From Rhynchosporium graminicola (taxonomy: Eukaryota; Ascomycota; Leotiomycetes; Helotiales; Ploettnerulaceae), in assembly GCA_900074885.1 (NCBI GenBank), contig FJUW01000031.1, positions 312,634 to 376,633 on the forward strand: a DNA stretch of 64,000 bases, given 5' to 3'. How positions within the stretch are numbered: position 1 is the first letter of the stretch; every line of letters starts with the position of its first letter. This document shows positions 50,151 to 62,082 of the stretch, one piece after another. Below the pieces are notes generated by a model that saw nothing but the letters and a program-made list of their open reading frames with translations, was not told where the DNA came from and ran no database searches. Both the position numbers and the translations under genes were made by a program.

Positions 50151-51469
50151 ATGCACACCGATAATGGCGAAAGCTCTAGCAGCTCCTTCAACGGAAATGT
50201 ACACCACAACGAAGCAGATCTGAAGCGTACTGAATCACTTAGCATTTCCCCTGAGCTCTTCGAGAAGCTGTTCCTTAGTCCCCAAACATCAGTCGCTGGT
50301 GACCTGCGCTCTACATTCGGAAACCCAACTCCTCTGTTTGTACCCAATTTCAGCCTTCTCTGGAATATCTAAGACTAACAAATTCCCACCCGTATAGTGC
50401 AATCATGGGGTTTGCCGTTGCTTTATCACCTCTTTCTATCGAGTTCATGGGCGTATGTACTCTTTCCGCCCTTAACTCCCAATAGTTTGATCTGATCCTG
50501 ATTGATCCTGAGACAATTCATTTTTGCCATACTAAATAATTGCAGTGGAGAGGCGCTGGAGGGACCACTGCAACAGCGTAAGTCTTTCTCGCTTCCGTGT
50601 GATCGACTGCTGTCCGTTCTACACTTTCATACCGAAGAGAATTAACGGCTGACATTGATACTCTTTCAAAGTGGGGCCAATTGGTTCTTTGGAGGCCTCC
50701 TTCTCGTCATCTCTGGACTTCTTGAATTCTTCCTAGGCAATACATTTCCCAGTGTCGTCTTCATTAGGACGTACACTATACGCCATTGTCACCAGCTTCC
50801 AACACCTCAGATGCTAGTTTATTCTTTCTGAAGCGCCCCTTCTCATTTTCTAATCCTACAAAACAGGCTATGGTGCACATTCTACGGCCTTCGCGGCCAC
50901 TTTCCAACCTTTCTTTAATACCATCGCAGCATTTAGTACAGAAGGAACACGTACGTCCCATCCCCTGTTATCCCCTTCCCAAATACATCCCTCCTCTCTC
51001 TCCACTCAGCTAACCGCTCACTCTCTCCAGTACCTCCCAAGTTCGCCGCCTCCTTCGCCTTCTACGCGCTCTTCATGGGTTTGCTGTCCGTGATCTTCTT
51101 AATCTTCTCCCTCCGCACAAACGTCATCTTCGTAATAGTATTCATAGGTGCCTCGCTCGGTTTCCTGCTCGCAGCTGCATCCTTCTGGACCACGGCCCTC
51201 GGAATGACCATCGGAGCTACGTTGCTGAAAGCCACGGGTGGAGCTTTCTTTGTGGCGGCGATGATGGGTTGATATTTACTGGCCGCGATTATGTTCGCTA
51301 CGCTGGATTTGCCTTGGGGGTATGTTCTGCTATTTTGCCATTGGTGCTGCGAAGTTTGGAAGATGTGATGAAGATGCTGATGAGTTTCTGGTACAGCTTG
51401 AGCAAAATCCCGGTCGGAGACCTGAGCACGTTAATTAAAGGGGCTAGCCAGACACAAAAGGAGGCATGA
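50151..51469 (+). pseudogene. GPR1/FUN34/YaaH (acetate/ammonium transporter type) gene, disrupted
   Basis: Six-span membrane protein family that includes Ady2/AcpA acetate permeases. Exons seen: 50151-50335, 50398-50452, 50546-50577, 50672 to about 50765, 50868-50950, 51031-51319 and 51397-51469. Conserved parts read NPTPLAIMGFAVALSPLSIEFMG, WRGAGGTTATA, GANWFFGGLLLVISGLLEFFLGNTFPSVVF, SYGAHSTAFAATFQPFFNTIAAFSTEGT and PVGDLSTLIKGAS. Two defects are visible. (1) TGA at 51270-51272, where the family has Trp (GWY); about 39 further residues continue in frame beyond it. (2) No GT donor at the phase-compatible position after GTCGTCTTCATTA (about 50765); a weaker in-phase donor at 50753 would delete about four residues. 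It therefore looks like a decaying gene, or a strain allele or sequencing error. Confidence 0.78.
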
Positions 51470-52445
51470 GTAAATGTTGACGGCGTATTTCTCCGCTCGC
51501 AAAGGACGAATGAGGAAAGAAGGGAAAGGTTCAAGTTCATTGGGTCTTATGTCCCTATGTATAGCTCGTGGGTACTAAAGGAAGATATATTCCTTGATTG
51601 TGAGCATGTCGAAGGTCAAGGAATAGGATAGGTGTGTTGAAAGCAGATCGTTGTTTTGAAAACATTACAGGAACGAGATCGTGTTAGATCTACGATCAGA
51701 ACATATTCATGATATCACTTGAAACTCAATTTAAGACTTGGAAATCCTTGCCAAAAACCTTGTGAATATCTATACCGTTAAACTTTGACGTAGTAGGTTT
51801 TTCATTATTTCATTCTACAAGCTTTCAAAGTCACGAAACTATTCGGGAACGGGATACGTATGGCTGATGACGACGCTAGTATCATACGGAAGCTCTCATT
51901 AGGATTGACGACTGTTTGTCCTTCAGTCATTCTGGCGAAGGCCTCCGCTCTGACTCATTTGAAAGATTATAAAGTGATTACAGGATAAGAAAATGAGAAA
52001 GCCAGTGCGCTAGAAAGACTTCTCAAATAAGTCTCTTCGCACTGTGCATAATGAAGACCAATTTCTCGATACTCGTAGTACGAGATGAGTCCTCGACTAT
52101 GTATGTGACCGATCTCTTGAATAATATTCTAGAACTGCGCGTCATGATATTCTACCATTTTCTAGCTCCGTCTTTTCAGGAAGTCAACTTTTAGATCTAT
52201 ACATGAATAATCCCATCAAGCCCTCTCCCCCAGAGCTGATACTATCTTAATTTTTCTCCATGTTCCCAAACACTTCTTAAGCAACTCCACAACAACCCCC
52301 CACCCCCCATTTCCCACCCTTGCAAATCGCTGCCCCTCAATAAAAACCTCACTCACGTATCCTCATCGAAGCGCGTTCACACACCTTACCTGGAATCCTC
52401 CTCGAATAATCCAAAATCCAACATCTCCTCTCCCCGCAACACATC
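51470..52445. other. Spacer downstream of the disrupted transporter gene
   Basis: About 1 kb, AT-rich, becoming pyrimidine-rich after 52200 (runs of c and ct). No gene or RNA recognised. Confidence 0.55.
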
Positions 52446-52778
52446 TCAAACAATAAATTTAAAACACTCCAAGAAAGCTCCCAAACTCCCACCTTCCTTC
52501 TTCTTCCCCTCCCTGCCACTCTTCCCCTCTCGCACTCTCCCTCCCATCCCAGCAGTATCGAATCTCCTCTTCCTCATCCTCCTCCTCCATCTCAAGAAAT
52601 AAAAAGCTCCAACTGGCACAGCGAGACCGAGTGCGATAGCTGGGATGATGATGTAGAATTTTGGGTCGGTGCTGCGAGAGGTGGTGGGTGGGGGTGTGTA
52701 GGCTGGTGGAGAGGTGGGTGTTGGCGATGGGGATGAGGCTGATGTGGATGTATTTGCGGTTGTGGATATGGTATTCAT
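52446..52778 (-). CDS. Small single-pass membrane protein (hypothetical)
   Basis: Single open frame of 110 residues: a Ser/Thr/Pro-rich N-terminal half without a signal peptide, then one hydrophobic segment (FYIIIPAIALGLAVPVGAFYF) and a strongly basic tail (LRWRRRMRKRR), giving a type III orientation by the positive-inside rule. The layout is that of many small fungal plasma-membrane proteins, but I know no family and the frame could be fortuitous because its sequence is simple. Confidence 0.4.
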   Translation of the reverse strand: MNTISTTANTSTSASSPSPTPTSPPAYTPPPTTSRSTDPKFYIIIPAIALGLAVPVGAFYFLRWRRRMRKRRFDTAGMGGRVREGKSGREGKKKEGGSLGAFLECFKFIV

Positions 52779-53548
52779 GTTTTCTTAGTGATTGTGAGAG
52801 AGGTGTATTTCATACTGACGGGAGGGGGATTTATCTGCTCGTGATAGTTGGTTGGGTTTATTGACATTGATTCGAATAAGCGATTAATTCCTTTCTTGTA
52901 TTGACTTGACGTTTAGGGCTCAGAAACCATAGATAAGCATGCTGTGCTGTTTCCACAACTAAAAGCAAAATATTTCAAGGAATAGAAATTGTATTATGAT
53001 TCCAGATACCCATCTTGTATATACCAAAGCAAAATAACAATACAGGTTTATGGATAGGTACTTACCGAACTCCACACCCCGTCTCGTTACATGACGTCCC
53101 CCAAGCCTTCAATTCACAGCCCGTATCCTCAGCCCAGCCTCATGCACCGAGCCATCCCATTTTACCCTCCCTCTCACAGCATTGGCGGGCACAAAAATAT
53201 TCCTAGATGTCTGGGTACGTGCCGGTAACCTTCTTGGCATTTGGCCGTTCCATCCTTACCAACCTACCCTACCTAGTCCCCTCCCATCCTGCTCCTCCCT
53301 CTGCCTCCAAAGATCCCCTTGTATCTCGATCTCTACACAACCATACACCATTCCCAATCTCAATCTCCTGGGATCCATATCAAGAAACAAAAACATCCTA
53401 CATGTCTCTATCCTACCTACCTCCGTACACCAAACGAAAGCCAGCTAGCTTCAGCCAGCGACAAAGAAACCGCAATAGCTGTGTATCTCTCTCTATATAC
53501 ACTCCGAGCTCGCTGACACTGCCTGATAGAGCCGGGACTTCGCTCATG

Positions 53549-53572
53549 TATCGTATCGTATCGTATCGTATC
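53549..53572. repeat. (TATCG)n microsatellite
   Basis: Four consecutive copies of tatcg (phase cgtat) followed by tatc. Confidence 0.85.
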
Positions 53573-53834
53573 ATGTCACAGACTCACAGTTGTTAAGTAC
53601 TTCCTTCACGAAGGAAATTTCTCAAATTTATTGCGTAGCTGGCTAGCTTTGTGTTTTAAGACGTTTGAGTATGTGGCTAGTATCACAATGTAGATCCGCC
53701 ACTCCGAATCCCCTGCACCGCACCGCAGAGGAGACACAAATTATCAAGTATCTATCTACATCTAGCTAGCTTCGAAAGCAGAAATAGCACATCTTCCTCA
53801 TACTTGTGAATAAATAATCCATGCCCAAGATTCC

Positions 53835-53836
<2 letters not shown>

Positions 53837-53868
<32 letters not shown>
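53837..53868. repeat. (GA)n microsatellite
   Basis: About 16 uninterrupted GA units. It lies inside a small open frame that is probably not a gene. Confidence 0.9.
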
Positions 53869-53873
<5 letters not shown>

Positions 53874-54660
53874 CACACACACAGACAAACCTACTAGTAT
53901 CGAATCTCACATCTTTCGTCTCACTTCTGCATATCCAAACAGTCAGTCATTCCACAATCGCTTATATCAAAGCAAAGCAAATGGACTCAAAAATTATGAT
54001 TACAAATTACACTAAAACTATCCACCATAGTATCTCCAGGCCCGCCATCTATCTATCTCACTCCGGGTATTGCCCATATTATCTTCCATGTCCCAATTTC
54101 CATTCCATTCCAGCTTCCTTTCTCTGCACCCCCATTTTTGCGATTTCATTCCAGTCCACTCCGTCATATCCACACTTTCTCTGACCCATGCCCTCCCACT
54201 CTTCCCTCTATCTACTATTTTTCCCGCTACACGTTCCTCCGTTATTGTACATAACATACAACTACAAACAAAAGGAAAGAAAAGGCCCTTCTGGGCGTGT
54301 GGTATCATCTCGTCTCATTTCGTCTCCCCTGGAATGAGACGACTCGCCTGGAAACGAAGAGGTACGTCAAGCCGATTGATCGATCGTTCAATGGGGACTT
54401 GAAATGAGTACAGCTGTGTATGTGTAAGAGCAAAACGCCGGGAAACACCATCCCAACCAGGCGCATGATGGTATAGTGCGGAAAAGCAGACCTCCGAACG
54501 ACAAAACGCAGGATACGAAAGCGCAACAGTGTAGATTAAAAAAACACAAGAACAAAATGGAAGACCATCGGGAGCAATTCTCCTTCGACAACGGGCCGAG
54601 GTGTAAGTGGGTGACTTGAATGTCACGAACCGAGCCGTCGATCAACAACACTTCAACACC

Positions 54661-57135
54661 TCATCGCTTTCCCCTCTTCAACTTCCATTCCGCCCTCATA
54701 ACTCTCATCATCAACTCCTCATCCTTGACCGGGATCCAGCTAGTCAGAACCTTCATCGTATTCTCGAAATCGCTATCCATCAGAATATCTCTCGTGCCAT
54801 CAATAAGTGCCGCGCTCGTCGCATGCAAGATATCGAGGCCACCTGCGAAGGGGCGTTCGGGAGTGGGTTTGACGGAGGGCAGAGGGTCACCGAGTAGCAT
54901 GAAGATGTCCCAGACGCGGAGTTGGGCCGCAAATGGGATCGAGTAGTTGAAGAGCGTGAGGTACCAGCGGATGCCATAGGCTGTAGGTTCAATGGCCATC
55001 TCAACCTGGGTGTTGTTAGATATGAATTTTTGGGCTTTTGATTACGAAAGGGTACTTACGAGTTTCTCTGACACCGGACCAGGAGATAGCCATTGTGTCT
55101 GGAACTCGTCAAGAGCGGCATTTAGTCCTGGGAAGCCTTCTTCATATAATTTGTCGAGACCTCTCAGATTCCACAATCGTACCACCATGACGAAAGTCAT
55201 CTCTTCATCATAATAGCAAAGAAGTGTCGCGACTATCGATGCCATGCCTTGAACATAACCCGTGTCTGGGAAATATAGGGACAAGCAATGCAAGACTCTG
55301 AACAGAAGCCTCTGACCACCCCGATACCGTCTGCGGAACATAATGTGCTGGTTGATGGTCCTTGGGACATCCATGTCGATCTGAACATCATCTGCGGAAC
55401 TTTGATTCAACAGGGCATGAAAAGCAGCGATAATCTGCTCATCGGTCGCACTGTCCTTTCTCTTCTTCGCAGAGGTACTCAAAAATGAGTGCCATGCCGA
55501 AGCACGCCAGCGATCAGGGATGCCCTTCCAAGTCCGGTCAATAAGTTTTGGGCTGGACGCATCAAACTCGAAAGCCATTCCTTCGCCATCTTTACCTCTC
55601 TTGACGGTCTTGGCCATCTTCTTCCACTTTTCAGCCCGCTCGACTTCCTTGGCCTTCATCATCTCAGCACCTCTTCCGCCTTCTTCATCTTCAGCAATGT
55701 CAGCTAGACCAGGTGGGAGAGTGAGCATGTCGCCAGCTTCGTCCATCAATCTCCGGTCCTTGTTGCCAGGCAGACGGTTAGTAGCGTCCCTGATTCTGCT
55801 TGACCGCTGAGTAGCGCTCGATGCGACTGTCTTCAGAGATCTAGGGGAAACCTTTCGGCTGGGTGCTCGTCTGAAAGTAGCTTTTGACGTAGCAGTCGAT
55901 GCGGAACGACCGATAGCTCGTTTCTTTCGGGGAGCTTCGGTTGCTAATTGTAGAACTGTTGGGACTCTGTGTGGTGCTCTTGGTTCTGGGGTTCCTGGTC
56001 TCATATTCTTCCGGCGCATATCAATGAAGCCATATCTATCAACATCATTTCCATCAATGTCCTCCCAATCTTCAATGCCTCCAGCTAGTTCGTGCTGCTG
56101 TCGCGTTGACATGGCGCTATCAGGTCGAAGCGATATGCCATTAGGAGCTGTACCATTTGCGCTGTATCAATTAGCAATTGTACCGAGTAGCAATTCAAAT
56201 GACTCACTTAGAACCTTCAGATACCGGGTGTGCCGAATCGCCATTCAAGCGCTCTGCGATGCCTGAATTGGCTCCAACCTCCCATTCCCAATTTGAGCCT
56301 TGCTCGTACATAGATCTAACCTTCTGAGATTCCATCTCGATATGGTCAGGCAATATCTTAATCGTAGGCGAGACGAGCATGGAAATGCTAGGTTGTCTGT
56401 AAAGAAGACATTAGTAGACATTTCGAGAATCCAAACCTTCGAACAATAAGCTTACCTGCGGCCAACATTTGTCCTTGCTTGTGAATTTACAGCTTTCTTC
56501 CCACCTAGCATCACACTTCCTCGCTTCGAGAATGCTAAGGTCGTCAGAAGATCCTCATCTAAAAACTCCTCCGTCGGGATCTCCATTGTAATTGGCACAA
56601 ACGCCTTCTCCTCTTCCGCCTTATCGGCTCCCGGCTTATTATTGCTACCCTTCCTAGTTCCCGGCTTCCAGCGCATACTCCCAACCACACTTGGGCTCTT
56701 TGTGATAACCTGCGGATTCGAAGGCAGAGTTGGCGATTGCAAAGGACTGACTATCTTGGATGTCTTATCAAAATCTATCTCTATACCCAGGGGCATTTCC
56801 TCTTCAATTGCATCTGTGGTGATTACACTGCTTCCTCCAGCCCTCGAGCTCGTTGTTGTTGCAAGTCCACTATCTCGCTTTCCCTCGTCCTTCGACTTAT
56901 CCCCTCCAGTCTTCGGTCGTCGCAGCGCTGGGTGGATATCGGTAGGAGCGTCGCGTGGAGGTGGTGTCGTTACCGCAATTGGGGGTTTGGCAGCTACAGA
57001 GTCCTCGTAACGCAAGGTGATTATTCCATCATCGGATTTTGTAAGCGATTGTGGTGTTATGAGGTTTATGCTGATCTTGGTGCGCAAGCTTGTCGCTGGA
57101 GGACTGCTGGCAGTCGTTGAGGGAGAGGAGACCAT
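54661..57135 (-). CDS. TBC-domain Rab GTPase-activating protein
   Basis: Four exons on the minus strand: 57135-56456, 56396-56208, 56161-55060, 55005-54661; phases agree, 771 residues. Residues 1-480 are largely disordered and Ser/Pro/Lys-rich with no second domain I can name. The TBC domain runs from about 500 (KGIPDRWRASAW) to 740. Both catalytic fingers are present: the arginine finger R557 in QIDMDVPRTI and the glutamine finger Q594 in GYVQGMA. The later TBC motifs (YGIRWYLTLFNYSIPFAAQLRVWD) are in the last exon. Such proteins stimulate GTP hydrolysis on Rab GTPases in vesicle traffic; the target Rab cannot be told. The start is the first in-frame ATG. Confidence 0.93.
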
Positions 57136-57590
57136 CCTTCATGCTTCTGCGACCACGCGCAATTCGAGATCGGCCCCGGCACCGTTTGAGCGCGATCCTG
57201 GTGCGATATCTTGACTAGCAAGTACCGCGCGCGTCTTGTACTGTAATTCCTGCACGTTCGCGTCGGAAATTTGTAGGCAGGATGATTCTTTCGAGTGCAA
57301 ACAGATGCAGGAGATTAATGTGTGCTGGCGTCCTGTAATTCGAGGGTCTTAGTCTGCAGAGAAAGAGTGTGGTAGATGGGTTGAAAGCGAGTGTTTGTCA
57401 GAGAAGAAAAGAAGTTATTAGGCAGGCGTAAGTAAGATTTGCTCGAAGGTGAAGATGAAGAAGTTTCGTCAAGAATAACCCGAGAGTCTGCAGTAGTAAG
57501 CCAGACGGCGCCTGACCGGTCGCAAATTAAAAAGATTTCTCAAATCATCAATTGCAGGCGTATTTTCCAGATTAGGTATCTTGACTTGTC

Positions 57591-57620
57591 TTGCCCTGTC
57601 TTGCCCTGTCTTGCCCTGTC
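57591..57620. repeat. Ten-base tandem repeat (TTGCCCTGTC)3
   Basis: Three perfect copies of ttgccctgtc, preceded by a diverged copy ttgacttgtc. Confidence 0.9.
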
Positions 57621-57820
57621 TGTTTACTTTTACCTGCAAACTGTCTGGGGCTGCCCACTAAACTCCAGGCCTTCTTTGCTGATCGCGTGGGGCTCGAAGC
57701 TCAGGCGTGGCTTGGCTAGGCTTGGCGGGCTGTAGGCTCGCCGCTTACGGGCGCCAATCATTCATTCGCCTGGACACTGCTACTTATAGCACCCGGATGA
57801 CGCAAGATGAGATGTGCAAG

Positions 57821-57843
57821 AGGAAGGGAAGGGAAGGGAAGGG
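57821..57843. repeat. (GGGAA)n microsatellite
   Basis: Four units of the pentamer gggaa (aggaagggaagggaaggg), in the upstream region of the TBC gene. Confidence 0.8.
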
Positions 57844-59015
57844 ATATTGCTTCAAATCTAGGACGCTGACATAATGGATTGGATTGAGGATTTCGCGGGT
57901 CTGTTGTATGTACGAGGTGAGGACGAAGAAATAGAAGAGTTGCTTGTCTTGTGCTGCTTGAAGGTCTTTCTTTCTGTCAGGTTTCTAGAACATATATATA
58001 CCTGAGTACCTTGTTGACATAGGTAAGAAGTGAAGCGAGGTGAAACCCTCGAAGATGAACTCGTAGATTAACTTCGTGTCGTGCTAACCTGAAATGAGCC
58101 GTGCTCTGCTCTATCAGGTACGGTAGTCTAGACATGCAGCCTGCGGGTCATAATCCTGATCCAACAATTAGTACAGCCAGGCGAGTCCCCTTTTTCGTCA
58201 ATTTCTGTTGGTGGACTACCCATGGATTGAATTGTAGTCCAGGCCCGGCCCGCTGGACCCTAGTCAGTATAACAAGAGATTGTCGTGATTATAGAAGCTT
58301 ATTTATCCCTAAAGCAAGAGCGTGGAGGAAGATCCAGAATGCAGAGCATCACCCTGTAACAGATTCCCTTCATTCTACCAGAAATGCTACAAAATACTAA
58401 GTGATCTGTAAGAAAGATCAAGATACCCATATTTCCACGCAAAGTTTGATGGCTTGTACGACTCAAAGGGAATACGGCATATATTTGAGATTTAGAACCT
58501 CATAGCCAGATCTACAGAGCATGGATTTCGAGGAAGTATAGGCAACATGTTCAACTAGCAGACTCAGGGTAAGCGGTTATCGTACGCTTCCGTACTACAT
58601 GTACACGAAGGTCGTACGTACATCGTACAAGGCTGAACCGTCTCAACTTGCCGTCAAGCCACAAATTTTAAATCTGATCTGACTCCAGAGTCATCGTGCC
58701 ACCAACCCCCGTGTACCCTTGAACGAGAGACAATTGCTCTTGTCCGAAATAATCTCATATCAAAAGCCACCAAATGTGCTGTCCATTTGGTAGTAAGAAC
58801 AGTATTCCGATCTATCTACTACTAACCTCCAGAAGCTTGAGTTTTGAATGATACACCTCGAACGCCACGCCAAATGCTGTCATTTCACTCCTCCATTCCC
58901 TCCCATGATCTCGTACAAGACGCATGCGCATCATGTCTTTTAATGGTCCAGACTAGTCTGTCATACAATCAGCCCATGCATGTCTCACCACCCCACATAC
59001 TGGTCCCCTCGCTCA

Positions 59016-61663
59016 TCACTCATCATCATTCTCCCAATCCCTCTCCTCATACGTAGATTGCGCCCTCCCACCACTGAGATCCAGCTTCGCCAAGAATTCC
59101 GCCGGGACAGTAGGGATATACTTGCGCTCCCTCTCCCGGTTTAGACCACCAAAACCAGCACCGTAACTGATCAGCATATCAGTACTTGTCGGCAGTGAGA
59201 ACGGCAGCATAAGCGAAGGATCAAACAGCAGATGTTCCGGGGCATCGTCATCCTCTTCGGGCAGTACGTCCGGAGGTACGGGTTTCGAAGTATTCGCCGG
59301 CTTGCCATTTGATTCTGGTGTATCAGGGATGTGGCCATTCGACGTGTTTCGCGTTGGTGTAGTCGGGACACCAGATTCTCGCCGTCGGCTTCTCTGCTGC
59401 TCTTTTCGAATCTGCGTTTCTTTCTGAAGATTGATGAGGTATTTCATGGCGCTTTTCGGGAGCCCGTTCTCGCCTACCTCGGGTCGGTAGTGTTTCACGG
59501 CGTGGATGAGTTGCTGTGGTGTGAGTCGCGTCAGCTGCTGGACAGTACCCACCAGCGCTTCGAAATCATCGTTTCCTAAGGAGGAAAAGCACTGTAGCCA
59601 TTGTAGTAGTTGAATGACAGGTGCCAGATGGTGGCGCCCCGATTCGATAGTGGGTTCTCCACTCGATGTCATGGAACCATGCTCGTAATGTTCTGGCTGC
59701 CGATTGTTCGACCGAGCCCAATCTTCAAGACTGGAAATGTTCATCCGGATTTGCATGGCTTTCGTCCGGGCTAAATATTTCCGATCTGACATGATGCGGT
59801 TGAAGAGTTCAGCCCCGAGCCAGTACAGCAGCTGCGCTAATATCTGAGCAGTAATAACGGAATGGATATCGTACAAGTCCAAGACAAAGAGCGTTGAAGA
59901 GAGTAGGGATGTGACATTCCGTGGTGAAGGCTTGGCTCTTGCCTTGGGGGATGGAGGTCGGAACCTCTTCTCAACCGGTACCTCTTTAACTTGATTCTTC
60001 CGCTTGAAGATCTTCCATTCATTCTGAAATGTGATATCCTCGAATCCTGGGATAGTTTCATGATCCAACATAGCTGGGTCAAGCACTTTATCCATTCTCC
60101 TCTCTGCATCTCTGATGATGAGGATGAATATCTCATTGATGAGTTCAACAAGCTGTAATTGGAATTCTGATGTCGACTCTACTAACCCAGCGTCTTTCTT
60201 AAGGTAATGCAGTAACAACGTGGCATTCGATATCCAGAATGCAAGAATGGTCATATCCCATTGATGAGCCTCTACGACATCATTGATTTTATCCATGGCA
60301 GTGATCAAAAGCTTGGCTAGGAGGTCCTGGTTCGCGTGATAATGAGCATATCTTGCACTCAGGAATAAGATGTTCGCAGGAACTGGTTTCTGGGACGGCG
60401 TACGTTGTGGCGTCATGTGGGTAATGATGATGTCCAAAATACGACCGAGTTCGCTTTCCTGAAAGACAAACATTTGATCGTGCAGACACTTAGTCCAATC
60501 GAATTCTTGTGCTTCTTCTTCGAGCTCTGCAGGTGACTAGAGTGCATTAGTACGCATCTAAGAATGAGAATGTATTTGACAAACCTCTGGCTGATCATCT
60601 ATTCCCATATTCCCAAGATCGACCTCGAGATCTCGAGCACTTTCCATCATCATGCGCCTCCTAAGCTCATTTTCCGCCATCTCCTCCTCGAATCTATCCT
60701 GAGAGAAGCCTGGATTGTAGAAGTCATCTGTGACCCCAACGCTGCCAATCTGATTTCCGTAACCATTGTCGTGCAAGTAGTCCGAGATCTCGCTATCTGG
60801 CGCAACAAAATCGAATGCTGTCCGTCCAGAAGAAGACTTGATATCCGTAGATGCACCCCGTTCTAATAGTATCTTGGTGATGCCCGTGTGTCTATTGCTC
60901 ATTGCCCACATCAAAGCGCTCCACTGGTTTCGATCCTGGATGTCGAGTTTCGCCCCAGCATCGAGGAGAGCAATTACGACAGCTTCGTGACCCTGATATC
61001 CTGTTAGTACAACTCATCCTCCAATCATTTACGTTGCTCACAAAACAACTGGCATATATCAAAGGAGCCGTTCCCTCCTCATCAGGCGCATCGATGTCCA
61101 CATATTGCTTGGCCTTGCCCGACAAAATCCGTTCTATCCGATCGACATCCCCATTGCTGGCAGCCATATTCAGGTGTTTCTGCAGCGAATCTCTCTTCTC
61201 ACTCTCTGTAAGCTTATCATCCGAAGCCACAGCATCTTCATCTTGAGTGGCATTGCCATCCCGGTGCGCAGCCTGAGCTGCAAGCATCTCCATCAGTCGT
61301 GTATCGCTGTCCCCAGTCTTCTGTGCCTGCGCCGTTAAATCATCCTCGAACCTTTCGTCGTCGAGAGATAAGCTGTTGAATTGGAGAGGTCTTGCGAGTA
61401 CCGGCGTGGTCAGGAATTGTGATTGCCCTGTGGATAGCACTTTCTTAGCCAGTTTTAGAGACATTTGGGAAGGAGGGATACACACCCTGCCACGCATCAT
61501 ACATCTCGGTCTCGGCCGTGTAGTGAGAAGAAATATTCTTTCTGTCGTCTAGGGATTTGGGTAGGTCGTCTGGTAGGGCTCTTGGTCGCTTTGGCTGCTG
61601 CTGCTGCTGATCATCATCCCCAAATCCCCCGCTGAGATCCCCGCCATGGTCCCCGATATCCAT
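59016..61663 (-). CDS. DIL (dilute) and ankyrin-repeat protein
   Basis: Four exons on the minus strand: 61663-61486, 61427-61042, 60992-60585, 60536-59016; phases agree, 830 residues. The N-terminal part has a poly-Gln run (DDQQQQQPKRPR, residues 17-28). Ankyrin repeats occupy about 140-270: LNMAASNGDVDRIERIL, DEEGTAPLIYASCFGHEAVVIALLDAGA, NQWSALMWAMSNRHTGITKILLERGA. A long helical region (330-650) contains a DIL domain like the tail of class V myosin and of fungal Ankyrin-DIL proteins (YHANQDLLAKLL, VIQLLQWLQCFSS, LTPQQLIHAVKHY). The C-terminus is a disordered linker ending in RDWENDDE. The DIL domain in myosins binds cargo; here there is no motor, so a scaffold or membrane-traffic role is inferred only. 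Confidence 0.9.
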
Positions 61664-62082
61664 TGTAAGATGAGGAGGACTTCATGTAGTCCCTACCCAT
61701 CTACTACTGTCATGAAATATTTGAGTCTCGAGCCAGTGACGTTTTAAAGAAAGTTCGAAGTTATGCGAAATATAGGGCGTTGCCTGACTTTCGAAAGTAA
61801 AGATAAATTAAGGTGGTCTTGCTACTGTCACATTCACTCTCGATCAGTCCGTGCCCGGTTAGCGCAAGATGATCATCCAGGGTAGCAAGACATTTCACAA
61901 AGGAAATAATCACACACACGTGAGGGAGATGTCTTCGAAAACTTCGTTATTCGAGAAGTAATAGATTTCTGTGACACTATCTCTTTCCTACTGTGGTCAT
62001 AATAATGAATCACCTCAACATCTTGGCTAGCAAGTTTGCCAGTCCCAAGCAGCCTAGAGGCATCATGACTGTGGATGGCCAT
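61664..62082. other. Short spacer between DIL/ankyrin gene and allantoicase
   Basis: About 420 bases: the 5' leader and promoter of the DIL/ankyrin gene together with the 3' region of the allantoicase gene. No other feature. Confidence 0.6.

Larger units (their letters stand above)
52779..54660. other. CT-rich spacer with microsatellites
   Basis: Downstream of the leftward TBC gene and upstream of the leftward small membrane protein frame. Contains a (TATCG)n tract at 53549-53572 and a (GA)n tract at 53837-53868, but no gene I can support. Confidence 0.5.
57136..59015. other. Spacer between TBC and DIL/ankyrin genes
   Basis: Contains the promoter of the TBC gene (57136 onward) and the 3' region of the DIL/ankyrin gene. 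Repeats: TTGCCCTGTC three times (57591-57620) and GAAGG/GGAAG units (57821-57843). A cluster of CGTAC/GTAC motifs lies at 58580-58632. No gene recognised. Confidence 0.5.

Noticed and set aside
54018..54308. 96-codon open frame on the minus strand
   Set aside because: Low-complexity charged sequence in a CT-rich spacer; no evidence for a gene.
56642..57010. 122-codon open frame on the plus strand
   Set aside because: Antisense of the first exon of the TBC gene.
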